The position numbers and the translations under genes were made by a program. Under the pieces are notes generated by a model that saw only the letters and a list, made by a program, of their open reading frames with translations, ran no database searches and was not told the origin of the DNA. A stretch of 64,000 nucleotides of DNA, from the NCBI RefSeq assembly GCF_030687145.1, contig NZ_CP117460.1:5828001-5892000 (forward strand). Reading direction: 5' to 3'. Shown in pieces: positions 29,906 to 40,009 of this stretch (the stretch's first letter is position 1; each line of letters begins with the position of its first letter). This DNA comes from Pseudomonas sp. FP1742. GTDB taxonomy: Bacteria; Pseudomonadota; Gammaproteobacteria; Pseudomonadales; Pseudomonadaceae.

Positions 29906-30530
29906 CACTGCTCAAATGGTGTTCACCCCAGCGCGGCAGCATGTCTTGCGGAATGTTCAGCAAATTGAGAATTCGCGCCACGACGAAGTCGATCAAGTCA
30001 TCAATGGTCTGCGGCTGATGATAGAAACCCGGCGACGCCGGCAGAATCGTCACGCCCATGTTCGACAGCTTGAGCATGTGCTCCAGATGGATACTCGAAT
30101 ACGGTGCTTCACGCGGCACCAGAATCAACTGACGGCGCTCCTTCAATGTCACGTCGGCCGCCCGCTCGATTAAATTGTTGCAGGCCCCGGTCGCGATAGC
30201 CGACAAAGTCCCGGTGGAACACGGCACCACCACCATCGCCGCTGGCGAGCCGGAGCCCGAAGCCACCGGCGACATCCAGTCTTCCTTGCCATACACCCGA
30301 ATCTGCCCGGCGGCGGCGCCGGTGTATTCAGTGAGGAAGGCTTGCATCATCTGCGGCTTGGACGGCAGCGAGACATCGGTCTCGGTGGCCATCACCAGTT
30401 GCGCGGCCTTGGAAATCAGGAAGTGCACCTCGCGGTCCTCGCGCACCAGGCAGTCGAGCAGGCGCAGGCCGTACTGGGCGCCCGAAGCGCCGGTCATCGC
30501 CAGCGTGATGCGTTCCGGACCATTGTTCAT
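29898..30530 (-). CDS. ubiX: Flavin prenyltransferase UbiX
   Basis: Makes prenylated FMN, the cofactor of the decarboxylase UbiD in ubiquinone synthesis. Its 210 residues carry the family marks: [56 protein letters not shown] and [21 protein letters not shown]. The ATG overlaps the mpl stop as ATGA. The longer frame extending to 31061 is an out-of-frame shadow of mpl. Confidence 0.96.
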   Translation of the reverse strand: MNNGPERITLAMTGASGAQYGLRLLDCLVREDREVHFLISKAAQLVMATETDVSLPSKPQMMQAFLTEYTGAAAGQIRVYGKEDWMSPVASGSGSPAAMVVVPCSTGTLSAIATGACNNLIERAADVTLKERRQLILVPREAPYSSIHLEHMLKLSNMGVTILPASPGFYHQPQTIDDLIDFVVARILNLLNIPQDMLPRWGEHHLSSDE

Positions 30531-31876
30531 TGCAGCGCCTCGGCCAGTTTGCCGTGCAGGCCGCCGAAGCCGCCGTTGCTCATGATCACCACGTGGGTGC
30601 CGGGCTGGGCCTGGCTCTTCACCCGCTCGATGATGCCTTCCAGCGAATCGCTGACAATCGACGGCACGGTGCACAACGCCGCCGTGGCGCCCAAGTCCCA
30701 ACCGAGGTTGGCCGGCGAATACCAGATCACCTGATCGGCATCGACCACGCTTTCCGGCAAGCCATCGCGGTGAGCGCCGAGTTTCATGGAGTTGGAGCGC
30801 GGCTCGATGATCGCGATCAACGGCGCATCGCCGATGCGTTTGCGCAAACCGTCGAGGGTGGTGGCAATGGCGGTCGGGTGGTGAGCGAAGTCGTCGTAAA
30901 TGGTGATACCACGGACTTCCGCGACCTTTTCCATCCGCCGCTTCACGCTTTTGAACGCGCTCAGTGCCGCAATGCCCATCGACGGCACGACGCCGACGTG
31001 GCGCGCGGCGGCCAAGGTGGCCAAGGCATTGGCGACGTTGTGCTGACCGGTCATGTCCCACTCGACCACGCCTTGAGCGACGCCTTCGAACATCACTTCG
31101 AACTTCGAGCCATCTTCACTGAGCAGTTTGACCTGCCATTGACCGCCGGCGCCGGTGGTTTGCACCGGGGTCCAGCAGCCCATGTCGATGACGCGCTGCA
31201 ACGCCGGCTCTGTGGTCGGATGGATCACCAGGCCTTCGCTCGGAATGGTCCGCACCAAATGGTGGAACTGTCGCTCGATGGCCGCCAGATCAGGGAAGAT
31301 GTCCGCGTGATCGAACTCCAGATTGTTCAGGATCGCCGTGCGCGGGCGGTAGTGAACGAACTTGGAGCGCTTGTCGAAGAATGCGCTGTCGTATTCGTCG
31401 GCTTCAATCACGAAGAATGGCGTATCGCCCAGACGCGCCGACACCGAGAAATTCTGCGGCACGCCGCCGATCAGGAAACCCGGGCTCATACCGGCGTGTT
31501 CCAGAACCCAGGCGAGCATGCTGCTGGTGGTGGTCTTGCCGTGCGTGCCGGCAACCGCCAGCACCCAGCGGCCTTGCAGCACGTGATCGGCCAGCCATTG
31601 CGGGCCGGAGACGTACGGCAGGCCTTTGTTCAACACGTACTCGACGGCCGGGTTGCCGCGGGACATGGCATTGCCGATCACCACCAGGTCCGGAGCCGGA
31701 TCGAGCTGCGCCGGGTCGTAACCTTGGGTCAACTCAATGCCCTGGGCTTGCAGCTGAGTACTCATCGGCGGATAGACGTTGGCGTCGGAGCCGGTCACGC
31801 GATGGCCCAGCTCTTTGGCCAGAACCGCCATCGAACCCATGAAAGTGCCGCAAATACCAAGAATATGAATGTGCAT
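30527..31876 (-). CDS. mpl: UDP-N-acetylmuramate:L-alanyl-gamma-D-glutamyl-meso-DAP ligase
   Basis: Murein-recycling ligase of the Mur family that attaches recovered tripeptide to UDP-MurNAc. It has 449 residues. Features: [17 protein letters not shown] at the N-terminus, the ATP-binding [33 protein letters not shown], and the C-terminal domain with [11 protein letters not shown]. The start at 31876 is the conserved one. It leads the mpl-ubiX-yceK-like operon. Confidence 0.97.
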   Translation of the reverse strand: MHIHILGICGTFMGSMAVLAKELGHRVTGSDANVYPPMSTQLQAQGIELTQGYDPAQLDPAPDLVVIGNAMSRGNPAVEYVLNKGLPYVSGPQWLADHVLQGRWVLAVAGTHGKTTTSSMLAWVLEHAGMSPGFLIGGVPQNFSVSARLGDTPFFVIEADEYDSAFFDKRSKFVHYRPRTAILNNLEFDHADIFPDLAAIERQFHHLVRTIPSEGLVIHPTTEPALQRVIDMGCWTPVQTTGAGGQWQVKLLSEDGSKFEVMFEGVAQGVVEWDMTGQHNVANALATLAAARHVGVVPSMGIAALSAFKSVKRRMEKVAEVRGITIYDDFAHHPTAIATTLDGLRKRIGDAPLIAIIEPRSNSMKLGAHRDGLPESVVDADQVIWYSPANLGWDLGATAALCTVPSIVSDSLEGIIERVKSQAQPGTHVVIMSNGGFGGLHGKLAEALQ

Positions 31877-31950
31877 AGTCGACCTCGTAAAACATGGCCG
31901 CAGGTTAGCGTAGGGAGGGGAAAATCGCACCTTTGTTTCTGACTTGAGGA

Positions 31951-32030
31951 CGCCTTCGCGAGCAAGCCCGCTCCCACATTAGGTTTTGGGTGTACACAAA
32001 ATCCAATGTGGGAGCGGGCTTGCTCGCGAA
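31951..32030. repeat. REP pair
   Basis: Inverted arms (31955-31980 and 32005-32030), each about 26 bases and perfectly complementary, separated by 24 bases. Same subtype as the copies at 23.2 and 29.5 kb. It lies between mpl (upstream side) and the end of the sigma-54 activator gene. Confidence 0.85.
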
Positions 32031-32045
32031 TGGCCGCGACGTGGT

Positions 32046-33959
32046 TTACCAGGCGATACCGTGTTTACGCAGCTTCCGATAAAGCGTATTGCGGCTGATG
32101 CCCAGCTGTTCGGCGGTATGGGTCATGTGCCAACGCTGCTGCTCCAGCACCGTCAGCAACGCCAACCGCTCGGCATCGTCCAGCGGATACTCGGACGGTT
32201 CTTCAATCGTCGCCACCGTCACCGGCCGGGCCTGACGAATCATCGCCGGCAAATCTTCCAGCCCGATCCGACCGCCGTCACACAACGCCGCCAGGGTCCG
32301 CAGCACATTGCGCAACTGCCGCACGTTCCCCGGCCAGGCAAAATCCAGCAAGGCCTGCCGCGCCGCTGCATCAATCAATACCGTCTCCCCGCCCGCCTCT
32401 TCGGCCAGCAGAAAGTCGAGCAACTGCGATTTGTCCGTACGCTCGCGCAACGCCGGCAAGGCAACCTCCAGCCCATTGAGCCGGTAATACAAATCCTCGC
32501 GGAAACTGCCGTCCTGCACCCTCTCGAGCAAATTGCGGTGAGTGGCGCTGATGATCCGCACATTGACCGATTCCGGTTCGCCGCCAATCGGCACCACCTG
32601 ACGGTCTTCCAGTACCCTTAATAGCCGGGTTTGCATGCTCAGCGGCATGTCGCCGATTTCATCCAGGAATAAAGTCCCGCCATCGGCCTGCTGCAACTTG
32701 CCGCGCATGCCTTCCTTGCGGGCACCGGTGAAGCTTCCGCCGCGATAGCCGAACAGCTCGCTTTCGATCAGGCTTTCGGGAATCGCCGCGCAATTGAGGG
32801 CAACGAAAGACTTTTCTGCCCGTTGACTGGCCTGATGCACGGCTTTGGCGAAGGCTTCCTTGCCGGAACCGGTTTCGCCGTTGATCAGCAACGGCACGTC
32901 CCGTTCGAACACACGCAAGGCCTTGCGGAAGTCTTCCTGCAACGCGGTGTCTCCCAGGCAAATACCCGACAGCCGTGGGCGCTCGACCACTGCCGGGCTC
33001 TGCACCACGGGCGCAGGAATGCTGCGCGGCTGCCCACGCAACACCGCAAACAGCCGCCGCCCGTCTCGGGTGCGCAACGGCCAACTGGCGCTGGCATTGG
33101 CGCTCGCGCGGCCGAGCAATTCATCCAGCGAGCAGTCGAAAAACGCCTCCACCGGCTGGCCCAACAGGCCGCCACGAATATGCCCCAGCAAATTCAGCGC
33201 GCTCTGGTTGACCGCACAGATCCGCCCTTCCCCGTCGAACGCCAGCAGCCCTTCACTGAACAGCCCGACGGATTCGGCCTGCAAGTGAAAACGCAGCAGC
33301 CATTGATTGTCGAAGTAACGCAGGAAATAACAGCTCTCGATCATCTTCGCCGACAGATTAACCAGGGCCATGGTGTGAAACTGGCTCTGCCGCGAAACCT
33401 CGTGACGCGCCGAAGACACGTCGAGCACCGCCAACAGTTCACCGTGAGGATCGAACACCGGGCTTGCCGAGCAAGTCAGGCCGGTATGGCGGCCGCGAAA
33501 GTGTTCGTCCTGGTGGATGGTCAGGGACTGGCGCTCCACCAGGCAGGTGCCGATGCCGTTGGTACCTTCGCAGGCTTCGCTCCAGTCGGCGCCCAGCCAA
33601 AGGCCGGCGCGTTCGAAAATCTTCCGTTCGGCGGGCGCGGTGACGCAGTTGAGGATCACCCCGCGAGCGTCGGTCAGCAACACGGCGTGGCCGGCGCCGG
33701 AGAGTTGCTGGTGGAGGCTGGTCATTTCGTTGCCGGCGATCTGCAGCACTTGCTGCAAACGTTCGCGGCTTTCCAGGAGACGGCCATGTTCCAGCACCGT
33801 CGGCGCCATGGTCAGGGCCGGGTCGAGGTGATAGTCCTCAAGGCAACGCAGCCAGGAACGGGCAATGGACGGATCGCTGCCGGGACCGTGCAGGTGGGAT
33901 TTGCCCTGGGTCACGGTCAACACTTGCTGGGCATGGCGACTCAAATGGTTGTCGTGCAT
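32046..33959 (-). CDS. eatR: Sigma-54-dependent activator of ethanolamine catabolism (EatR/AcoR type)
   Basis: A 637-residue enhancer-binding protein. It has an N-terminal GAF-type sensor (LLTDARGVILNC, GTNGIGTCLVERQSLTIH), then a PAS-like segment (AVNQSALNLLGH). The AAA+ domain has Walker A GETGSGKEAF and Walker B GGTLFLDEIGD; the sigma-54 contact loop reads GSFTGA (about residues 404-409) instead of the usual GAFTGA. A Fis-type helix-turn-helix ends the protein (TAEQLGISRNTLYRKLRKHG). It diverges from the aldehyde dehydrogenase-eat-eutBC genes, which have a sigma-54 promoter. P. aeruginosa EatR (PA4021) controls the same set; the name is by that analogy. Confidence 0.88.
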   Translation of the reverse strand: MHDNHLSRHAQQVLTVTQGKSHLHGPGSDPSIARSWLRCLEDYHLDPALTMAPTVLEHGRLLESRERLQQVLQIAGNEMTSLHQQLSGAGHAVLLTDARGVILNCVTAPAERKIFERAGLWLGADWSEACEGTNGIGTCLVERQSLTIHQDEHFRGRHTGLTCSASPVFDPHGELLAVLDVSSARHEVSRQSQFHTMALVNLSAKMIESCYFLRYFDNQWLLRFHLQAESVGLFSEGLLAFDGEGRICAVNQSALNLLGHIRGGLLGQPVEAFFDCSLDELLGRASANASASWPLRTRDGRRLFAVLRGQPRSIPAPVVQSPAVVERPRLSGICLGDTALQEDFRKALRVFERDVPLLINGETGSGKEAFAKAVHQASQRAEKSFVALNCAAIPESLIESELFGYRGGSFTGARKEGMRGKLQQADGGTLFLDEIGDMPLSMQTRLLRVLEDRQVVPIGGEPESVNVRIISATHRNLLERVQDGSFREDLYYRLNGLEVALPALRERTDKSQLLDFLLAEEAGGETVLIDAAARQALLDFAWPGNVRQLRNVLRTLAALCDGGRIGLEDLPAMIRQARPVTVATIEEPSEYPLDDAERLALLTVLEQQRWHMTHTAEQLGISRNTLYRKLRKHGIAW

Positions 33960-34008
33960 TTCTTATTATTCTCCCCGATAGGTGAGTGCCTACCTATAAC
34001 CACTTCCT

Positions 34009-34139
34009 GTGGCGAGGGGGCTTGCCCCCGTTCGGCTGCGCAGCAGTCGTAAATCCTGAGCATGCGGTGTATCTGGTAAATCGAGGTGAATGGTTTGGGG
34101 GCTGCTTCGCTGCCCAACGGGGGCAAGCCCCCTCGCCAC
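34009..34139. repeat. ~130-bp imperfect palindromic repeat (type B)
   Basis: The outer arms GTGGCGAGGGGGCTTGCCCC and its reverse complement enclose further complementary sequence (GTTCGGCTGCGCAGCAG versus CTGCTTCGCTGCCCAAC) with an unpaired centre. Related copies are at 40498-40641 and 63901-64000. It lies in the region between the divergent regulator and aldehyde dehydrogenase genes, upstream of the probable activator sites. Confidence 0.8.
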
Positions 34140-34241
34140 GCAAGCTCCCTCGCCACAGAGGATTACCTGTGGGCCATTTGAGGCCCAGCATCCTCCAGCC
34201 ATCGACGCATTGCAATGCTGGCAAGACCCATCGGTCACAGG

Positions 34242-34294
34242 TTGTGCCACAAGCGGTACAAAGTGTCACACGGGTTGTACCGCAAGCGTCACAA
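34242..34294. promoter_or_regulatory. Nested dyad upstream of the ethanolamine genes, probable EatR sites
   Basis: GCGGTACAA (34253-34261) and TTGTACCGC (34275-34283) form a perfect 9-bp inverted repeat. Outside it, TTGTG (34242-34246) and CACAA (34290-34294) are placed symmetrically. The centre contains GTGTCACAC. The dyad centre is about 96 bp upstream of the sigma-54 promoter, a normal distance for an enhancer-binding protein site. Assignment to EatR is inference. Confidence 0.6.
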
Positions 34295-34355
34295 GCCCCG
34301 CCCAGCCGTCCGACAAAAAACACACAAGTCCTTGATTTAACTGACCTGCAAGGCG

Positions 34356-34372
34356 GTGGCCCAACCTTTGCT
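34356..34372 (+). promoter_or_regulatory. Sigma-54 (-24/-12) promoter of the ethanolamine genes
   Basis: TGGCCCAACCTTTGCT keeps the invariant GG (34358-34359) and GC (34370-34371) with exactly ten bases between, and matches TGGC...TTGCT of the consensus. It is about 67 bp before the aldehyde dehydrogenase start and downstream of the dyad thought to bind the divergent activator. Confidence 0.75.
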
Positions 34373-34438
34373 CTACGCTTGTTACCGCGCTCTGGCGCGT
34401 CCTCCCTTATAAGCACAAAAGCCAAGGAGAAACCCATC

Positions 34439-35959
34439 ATGCGTTACGCTCACCCAGGCACTGAAGGCGCTATCGTTTCGTTCAAGAGCAAATACGGTAA
34501 CTACATCGGCGGCGAGTTCGTCGCGCCTGTCAAAGGTCAGTACTTCACCAATACTTCGCCGGTCAACGGCCAACCGATTGCCGAATTCCCGCGTTCCACC
34601 GCCGAAGACATCGAAAAGGCCCTGGACGCCGCCCATGCCGCCGCCGATGCCTGGGGCGCCACGTCCGCCCAGGCACGCTCGCTGGTGCTGCTGAAAATCG
34701 CCGATCGCATCGAACAGAACCTGGAACTGCTGGCGATCACCGAGTCCTGGGACAACGGCAAGGCCGTGCGTGAAACCCTTAACGCCGACATCCCGCTGGC
34801 CGCCGACCACTTCCGCTACTTCGCCGGCTGCATCCGCGCCCAGGAAGGCAGCGCCGCCGAGATCGACGGCAACACCGTGGCCTATCACATCCATGAACCG
34901 CTGGGCGTGGTCGGGCAGATTATCCCGTGGAACTTCCCGATTCTGATGGCCGCCTGGAAACTCGCCCCGGCCCTGGCCGCGGGTAACTGCATTGTCCTCA
35001 AACCTGCCGAGCAAACCCCGCTGGGCATTACTGTGCTGATGGAGCTGATCGGCGACCTGCTGCCACCTGGCGTGCTCAACGTGGTGCAAGGCTTCGGCAA
35101 AGAAGCCGGGGAAGCCCTGGCCACCAGCAAGCGCATTGCCAAGATCGCCTTCACCGGGTCGACCCCGGTCGGCTCGCACATCATGAAATGCGCCGCCGAA
35201 AATATCATTCCGTCCACCGTGGAGCTGGGTGGCAAGTCGCCAAACATCTTCTTCGAAGACATCATGCAAGCCGAACCGACCTTCATCGAAAAGGCCGCCG
35301 AAGGCCTGGTGCTGGCGTTCTTCAACCAGGGCGAGGTCTGCACCTGCCCGTCCCGCGCCCTGGTGCAAGAGTCGATCTATGACGAGTTCATGAAAGTCGT
35401 CATGAACAAAGTCCTGCAGATCAAACGCGGCGACCCGCTGGACACCGACACCATGGTCGGCGCCCAGGCGTCCGAGCAGCAATTCGACAAAATCCTTTCG
35501 TACCTGGACATCGCCAAGGGCGAAGGCGCCGAGCTGCTGACCGGTGGCAAGGTGGAAAAACTCGAGGGCAGCCTGGCGACCGGGTATTACATCCAGCCGA
35601 CCCTGCTCAAGGGCACCAACAAAATGCGCGTGTTCCAGGAAGAAATCTTTGGCCCGGTGGTGAGCATCACCACCTTCAAGGACGAAGCCGAAGCCCTGGC
35701 CATCGCCAACGACACCGAGTTCGGCCTGGGTGCCGGCCTCTGGACCCGCGACATCAACCGCGCCTACCGCGTGGGCCGCGCCATCAAGGCCGGTCGCGTG
35801 TGGACCAACTGCTACCACCTGTACCCGGCGCACGCCGCGTTCGGCGGTTACAAAAAGTCCGGTGTCGGGCGTGAAACCCACAAAATGATGCTCGATCACT
35901 ATCAGCAGACCAAAAACCTGCTGGTGAGCTACGACATCAACCCGTTGGGCTTCTTCTAA
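34439..35959 (+). CDS. NAD-dependent acetaldehyde/aldehyde dehydrogenase of the ethanolamine pathway
   Basis: A 506-residue ALDH of the ExaC/AldB type. It should oxidise acetaldehyde released by EutBC to acetate. Motifs: [19 protein letters not shown] (cofactor loop), [31 protein letters not shown] with the general-base glutamate, and [11 protein letters not shown] with catalytic Cys301. AAGGAG lies nine bases upstream of the ATG. The sigma-54 promoter and activator dyads precede it. A terminator follows the stop, so the permease gene may also be read from another promoter. Confidence 0.93.
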   Translation: MRYAHPGTEGAIVSFKSKYGNYIGGEFVAPVKGQYFTNTSPVNGQPIAEFPRSTAEDIEKALDAAHAAADAWGATSAQARSLVLLKIADRIEQNLELLAITESWDNGKAVRETLNADIPLAADHFRYFAGCIRAQEGSAAEIDGNTVAYHIHEPLGVVGQIIPWNFPILMAAWKLAPALAAGNCIVLKPAEQTPLGITVLMELIGDLLPPGVLNVVQGFGKEAGEALATSKRIAKIAFTGSTPVGSHIMKCAAENIIPSTVELGGKSPNIFFEDIMQAEPTFIEKAAEGLVLAFFNQGEVCTCPSRALVQESIYDEFMKVVMNKVLQIKRGDPLDTDTMVGAQASEQQFDKILSYLDIAKGEGAELLTGGKVEKLEGSLATGYYIQPTLLKGTNKMRVFQEEIFGPVVSITTFKDEAEALAIANDTEFGLGAGLWTRDINRAYRVGRAIKAGRVWTNCYHLYPAHAAFGGYKKSGVGRETHKMMLDHYQQTKNLLVSYDINPLGFF

Positions 35960-35967
35960 AAACCGGG

Positions 35968-35995
35968 GGGCGATACAGGTATTTCTGTATCGCCC
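35968..35995 (+). terminator. Terminator after the aldehyde dehydrogenase gene
   Basis: GGGCGATACAG pairs perfectly with CTGTATCGCCC around GTATTT, nine bases after the stop. Only a short TTC follows, so read-through to the permease gene is likely. Confidence 0.65.
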
Positions 35996-36004
35996 TTCAG
36001 AAGG

Positions 36005-36028
36005 CCATCGCGGGCAAGCCCGCGATGG
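36005..36028. repeat. Single REP-like palindrome
   Basis: A 24-base palindrome, CCATCGCGGGCAAGCCCGCG plus ATGG, in the gap between the aldehyde dehydrogenase and permease genes. It shares the GCGGGCAAGCCCGC core with the REP pair at 9.6 kb. Confidence 0.7.
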
Positions 36029-36140
36029 TGCCCTTAAACGCCTCCTTCATCGCTCTGCCGGTCTGGCATGGGCTTTGCACGCCCGCTCTACACGCTGAAT
36101 GCCATACCCGAAAGTCCAACAAATCAAACAATAAAAAAGA

Positions 36141-36194
36141 CAGAGAGGACTTATGACTTCTACCACGCAGAGAGGACCTATGACTTCTACAACA
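36141..36194 (+). repeat. Tandem 27-bp duplication of the eat ribosome binding site and start
   Basis: Two adjacent 27-base copies (36141-36167, 36168-36194) match at 24 of 27 positions. Each carries GAGAGGAC and then ATGACTTCTAC. The copies are in frame, so the permease can start at either ATG (36153 or 36180). Confidence 0.9.
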
Positions 36195-37550
36195 CAGCTC
36201 AAACCCACACTCGGCACTCTGCATCTATGGGGCATTGCCGTCGGCCTGGTGATTTCCGGTGAGTATTTCGGCTGGAGTTACGGCTGGGGCACCGCAGGCA
36301 CCCTGGGTTTTCTCGTCACCGCATTGATGGTGGCGACGATGTACACCTGCTTCATCTTCAGTTTCACCGAATTGACCACCGCCATTCCCCACGCTGGCGG
36401 GCCGTTTGCCTACAGCCGTCGGGCCTTCGGCGAACGAGGCGGACTGATCGCCGGCATCGCCACCCTGATCGAATTCGTCTTTGCGCCACCGGCAATTGCC
36501 ATGGCCATCGGCGCCTACCTCAATGTGCAATACCCGGAACTGGACCCGAAGGTCGCCGCTGTTGGCGCCTATTTCGTGTTCATGACCCTGAATATCCTCG
36601 GCGTGAGCATCGCGGCCACCTTCGAACTGGTGGTCACCGTGCTCGCCGTCGCCGAATTGCTGGTGTTCATGGGTGTGGTCGCACCAGGCTTCAGCTTCAG
36701 TAACTTCGTGCTCAACGGCTGGTCGGGCGCCAACGAATTCAGCATGGCCTCGATTCCCGGCATCTTTGCGGCCATCCCGTTCGCGATTTGGTTTTTCCTC
36801 GCCATTGAAGGCGCAGCCATGGCCGCCGAAGAAGCCAAGGACCCGAAACGCACGATTCCCAAGGCTTATGTCAGTGGCATCCTGACCCTGGTGTTCCTCG
36901 CCATCGGCGTGATGGTCATGGCCGGCGGTGTCGGCGACTGGCGTCAGCTGTCGAACATCAACGACCCGCTGCCTCAGGCGATGAAAGCCGTGGTCGGCAA
37001 CAATTCGAGCTGGATGCACATGCTGGTGTGGATCGGCCTGTTCGGTCTGGTGGCGAGTTTCCACGGGATCATTCTGGGCTATTCGCGGCAGTTCTTCGCC
37101 CTGGCGCGCGCGGGTTACCTGCCTAAAGGGTTGGCCAAGCTCTCGCGCTTCCAGACCCCGCACCGGGCGATCCTGGCGGGCGGCGTGATCGGCATCGCGG
37201 CGATCTACAGCGACGGCCTGATCAACCTGCAAGGCATGACGCTGACGGCTGCAATGATCACCATGTCGGTATTCGGCGCCATCGTGATGTACATCATCAG
37301 TATGCTGAGCCTGTTCAAACTGCGTAAAACCGAACCCAACCTGGAGCGCACCTTCCGCGCGCCGGGCTACCCGATCGTACCGGGGATCGCGCTGTTTCTG
37401 GCGGTGGTGTGCCTGGTGGCGATGGCCTGGTTCAACGCGCTGATCGGCTGTGTGTTCCTCGGTTTCATGGTGGCCGGTTACCTGTATTTCCAACTGACCG
37501 CCAAGCAACGCGCCGATGCGCCGGCAGATGCGATGCTCGAAGGCGTCTGA
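36153..37550 (+). CDS. eat: Ethanolamine permease (APC superfamily)
   Basis: A 465-residue (or 456-residue, second start) inner-membrane transporter with about twelve hydrophobic segments, of the APC ethanolamine permease type. Motifs: VGLVISGEYFGWSYGWGTAG in the first helix, FTELTTAIPHAGGPFAYSRR, and AAEEAKDPKRTIPKAY. It imports ethanolamine for EutBC. The beginning is unusual: the ribosome binding site and first codons are duplicated in tandem, giving two in-frame starts nine codons apart. The second start gives an N-terminus closer to family members. eutB follows at 119 bases. Confidence 0.93.
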   Translation: MTSTTQRGPMTSTTQLKPTLGTLHLWGIAVGLVISGEYFGWSYGWGTAGTLGFLVTALMVATMYTCFIFSFTELTTAIPHAGGPFAYSRRAFGERGGLIAGIATLIEFVFAPPAIAMAIGAYLNVQYPELDPKVAAVGAYFVFMTLNILGVSIAATFELVVTVLAVAELLVFMGVVAPGFSFSNFVLNGWSGANEFSMASIPGIFAAIPFAIWFFLAIEGAAMAAEEAKDPKRTIPKAYVSGILTLVFLAIGVMVMAGGVGDWRQLSNINDPLPQAMKAVVGNNSSWMHMLVWIGLFGLVASFHGIILGYSRQFFALARAGYLPKGLAKLSRFQTPHRAILAGGVIGIAAIYSDGLINLQGMTLTAAMITMSVFGAIVMYIISMLSLFKLRKTEPNLERTFRAPGYPIVPGIALFLAVVCLVAMAWFNALIGCVFLGFMVAGYLYFQLTAKQRADAPADAMLEGV

Positions 37551-37668
37551 AATGCACCGGCGCCGGGCTGACTCCCGGCGCCTGCCCTATTGAAGTGCAC
37601 CAGAACCCGCTCCCACAGGGGTTAGTGGTGCATTTGAGATATTTATTGAATCAGGAGGACACCGTCCC

Positions 37669-39063
37669 ATGGCCGTATTTGCCCATACCGTCGGCGCCCA
37701 GACCTACCGCTTCGACAGCCTCAAGGAGGTCATGGCCAAAGCCAGCCCGGCGCGCTCCGGGGACTTTCTGGCCGGCGTTGCAGCCCTCAACGATGGCGAG
37801 CGGGTGGCCGCGCAGATGGCCCTGGCCGACACCCCGCTGGCCCACTTCCTGGAGGAAGTGCTGATTCCTTACGAGGCCGATGAGGTCACCCGACTGATCA
37901 TCGACACTCACGACAAACAGGCTTTTAAAGCGGTCAGCCACCTCACCGTCGGCGGTTTCCGTGACTGGCTGCTCAGCGACGCCGCCAACGAACAGAGCCT
38001 GCGCGCCCTCGCCCCCGGCCTGACCCCGGAAATGGTCGCCGCCGTGTCGAAGATCATGCGCGTGCAGGACCTGGTGCTGGTGGCGCAGAAAATCCGCGTG
38101 GTCACCAAGTTCCGCGGCACCCTGGGCCTGCGTGGCCGGCTCTCGACACGCTTGCAACCCAACCATCCCACGGACGAACCGGCCGGCATCGCCGCAAGCA
38201 TTCTCGACGGTCTGCTGTACGGTAACGGCGACGCGATGATCGGCATCAACCCGGCCACCGACAGCATCGCTTCGATTTGCGCCATGCTGGAAATGCTCGA
38301 CGCGATCATCCAGCGCTACGACATTCCGACACAGGCCTGCGTGCTGACCCACGTCACCACCTCCATCGAGGCGGTCAATCGCGGGGTTCCGCTGGACCTG
38401 GTGTTCCAGTCGATTGCCGGCACCGAAGCGGCCAACGCCAGTTTCGGCATCAACCTCAACGTTTTACAGGAAGGCTACGACGCGGGCTTGAGCCTGAATC
38501 GCGGCACATTGGGCCAAAACCTGATGTATTTCGAGACAGGCCAAGGCAGTGCCTTGTCGGCCAACGCCCACCACGGCATCGATCAACAGACCTGTGAAAC
38601 CCGCGCCTACGCCGTGGCACGGCATTTCAAACCGTTTCTGGTGAACACCGTCGTAGGCTTCATCGGCCCGGAATACCTCTATAACGGCAAACAGATCATC
38701 CGCGCCGGCCTCGAAGACCACTTCTGCGGCAAGCTGCTGGGCGTCCCCATGGGTTGCGACATCTGTTACACCAACCATGCCGAAGCCGACCAGGACGACA
38801 TGGACACCCTGCTGACCTTGCTGGGCGTGGCCGGGATCAACTTCATCATGGGCATCCCCGGCTCCGACGACATCATGCTCAACTACCAGACCACGTCATT
38901 CCACGACGCCCTTTACGCCCGGCAAACCCTGGGCCTGAAACCGGCGCCGGAGTTTGAACAGTGGCTGGCGAAGATGGGCATCTTCACCCAGGCAGACGGC
39001 AAGATTCACTTCGGCAACAGCCTGCCACCGGCGTTCCGCCAGGCATTGGCGCAACTGGGATGA
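37669..39063 (+). CDS. eutB: Ethanolamine ammonia-lyase, large subunit
   Basis: Catalytic barrel subunit of the adenosylcobalamin enzyme that splits ethanolamine to acetaldehyde and ammonia. It has 464 residues with [60 protein letters not shown] and [19 protein letters not shown], all typical of EutB. AGGAGG precedes the start. eutC overlaps its stop codon. No microcompartment shell genes or cobalamin riboswitch are visible, so this is the simple soluble version of the pathway. Confidence 0.97.
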   Translation: MAVFAHTVGAQTYRFDSLKEVMAKASPARSGDFLAGVAALNDGERVAAQMALADTPLAHFLEEVLIPYEADEVTRLIIDTHDKQAFKAVSHLTVGGFRDWLLSDAANEQSLRALAPGLTPEMVAAVSKIMRVQDLVLVAQKIRVVTKFRGTLGLRGRLSTRLQPNHPTDEPAGIAASILDGLLYGNGDAMIGINPATDSIASICAMLEMLDAIIQRYDIPTQACVLTHVTTSIEAVNRGVPLDLVFQSIAGTEAANASFGINLNVLQEGYDAGLSLNRGTLGQNLMYFETGQGSALSANAHHGIDQQTCETRAYAVARHFKPFLVNTVVGFIGPEYLYNGKQIIRAGLEDHFCGKLLGVPMGCDICYTNHAEADQDDMDTLLTLLGVAGINFIMGIPGSDDIMLNYQTTSFHDALYARQTLGLKPAPEFEQWLAKMGIFTQADGKIHFGNSLPPAFRQALAQLG

Positions 39064-39896
39064 GTGTTTATATGGATAAGCCACCCCTCGATCCGCAAAA
39101 CCCGTTGCTGGAACTGCGTCGCCTGACCCCGGCGCGCATTGCACTGGGTCGCACCGGCACCAGCATGCCGACCCGCGCGCAGCTGGATTTCCAGTATGCC
39201 CATGCACAGGCCAGGGACGCGGTGCACCTGCCATTCGATCACCCGGGGCTCAGTTCGCAACTGGCCGAGCGTGGACGTGAGAGCTTGCTGCTGCACAGCG
39301 CCGCCACGGACCGGAACAGCTATTTGCAGCGCCCCGATTTGGGACGCAAGTTGAGTGACGAGTCGGCGCAGACCCTGCGCGATTACGCACGAGCCAATCC
39401 TGGCGGGGTGGATCTGGCTGTAGTGGTGGCCGATGGTCTCTCGGCACTGGCCGTTCATCGCCACACCTTGCCGTTTCTGGCGCGCATGGAAGAACAGACA
39501 GCCATTGAAGGTTGGTCCCTGTCACCGGTGATTCTGGTGGAACAGGGCCGGGTGGCGGTGGCCGACGAGATTGGCGAGCTGCTCGGTGCGAAAATGGTGG
39601 TCATACTGATCGGCGAACGCCCCGGCTTGAGCTCGCCGGACAGCCTGGGGTTGTATTTCACCTATAATCCCAAGGTCGGACTGACGGATGCCTATCGCAA
39701 TTGCATCTCGAATGTCCGGCTCGAAGGCTTGAGTTATGGCATGGCGGCACACCGTTTGCTGTATCTGATGCGCGAAGCCTGTCGGCGGCAGTTATCGGGG
39801 GTCAGTCTGAAGGACGAAGCCCAGGTTCAGACGCTGGAGTCGGACACAGGAGCAGACTTGAAAGGTAATTTCCTACTCAGCCCGTCGAACGCCTGA
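39060..39896 (+). CDS. eutC: Ethanolamine ammonia-lyase, small subunit
   Basis: A 278-residue subunit that helps bind cobalamin. Features: [67 protein letters not shown]. It starts with ATG overlapping the eutB stop (ATGA), so the subunits are made in step. An upstream in-frame start at 38961 lies inside eutB and was rejected. It ends the ethanolamine group. Confidence 0.97.
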   Translation: MSVYMDKPPLDPQNPLLELRRLTPARIALGRTGTSMPTRAQLDFQYAHAQARDAVHLPFDHPGLSSQLAERGRESLLLHSAATDRNSYLQRPDLGRKLSDESAQTLRDYARANPGGVDLAVVVADGLSALAVHRHTLPFLARMEEQTAIEGWSLSPVILVEQGRVAVADEIGELLGAKMVVILIGERPGLSSPDSLGLYFTYNPKVGLTDAYRNCISNVRLEGLSYGMAAHRLLYLMREACRRQLSGVSLKDEAQVQTLESDTGADLKGNFLLSPSNA

Positions 39897-40009
39897 ACCG
39901 TTTCCGCATTGCGTTTCTGTTCCGGTTTCAGGCAGGATCGATGCACGGCCGCCAGGGGTTTCCTATCGCCGTCACCACGTAAGACAGCCACTTGAAGACG
40001 AGACCTACC

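Larger units (their letters stand above)
33960..34438. other. Divergent regulatory region between eatR and the aldehyde dehydrogenase gene
   Basis: This 479-base gap holds, in order, the short leader of the activator gene, one type B palindromic repeat, a spacer, the nested dyad, the sigma-54 promoter and the leader with AAGGAG for the dehydrogenase. No further gene is seen. Confidence 0.7.

Noticed and set aside
29898..31061. Long N-terminal extension of ubiX
   Set aside because: The extra residues are an out-of-frame reading of mpl; ubiX begins at the ATG overlapping the mpl stop.
36141..36194. Assembly error behind the duplicated permease start
   Set aside because: The two copies differ at three positions, which argues for a real, already diverged duplication.
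37669..39896. Ethanolamine microcompartment or cobalamin riboswitch
   Set aside because: No shell-protein genes or B12-box-like leader were seen around eutBC.
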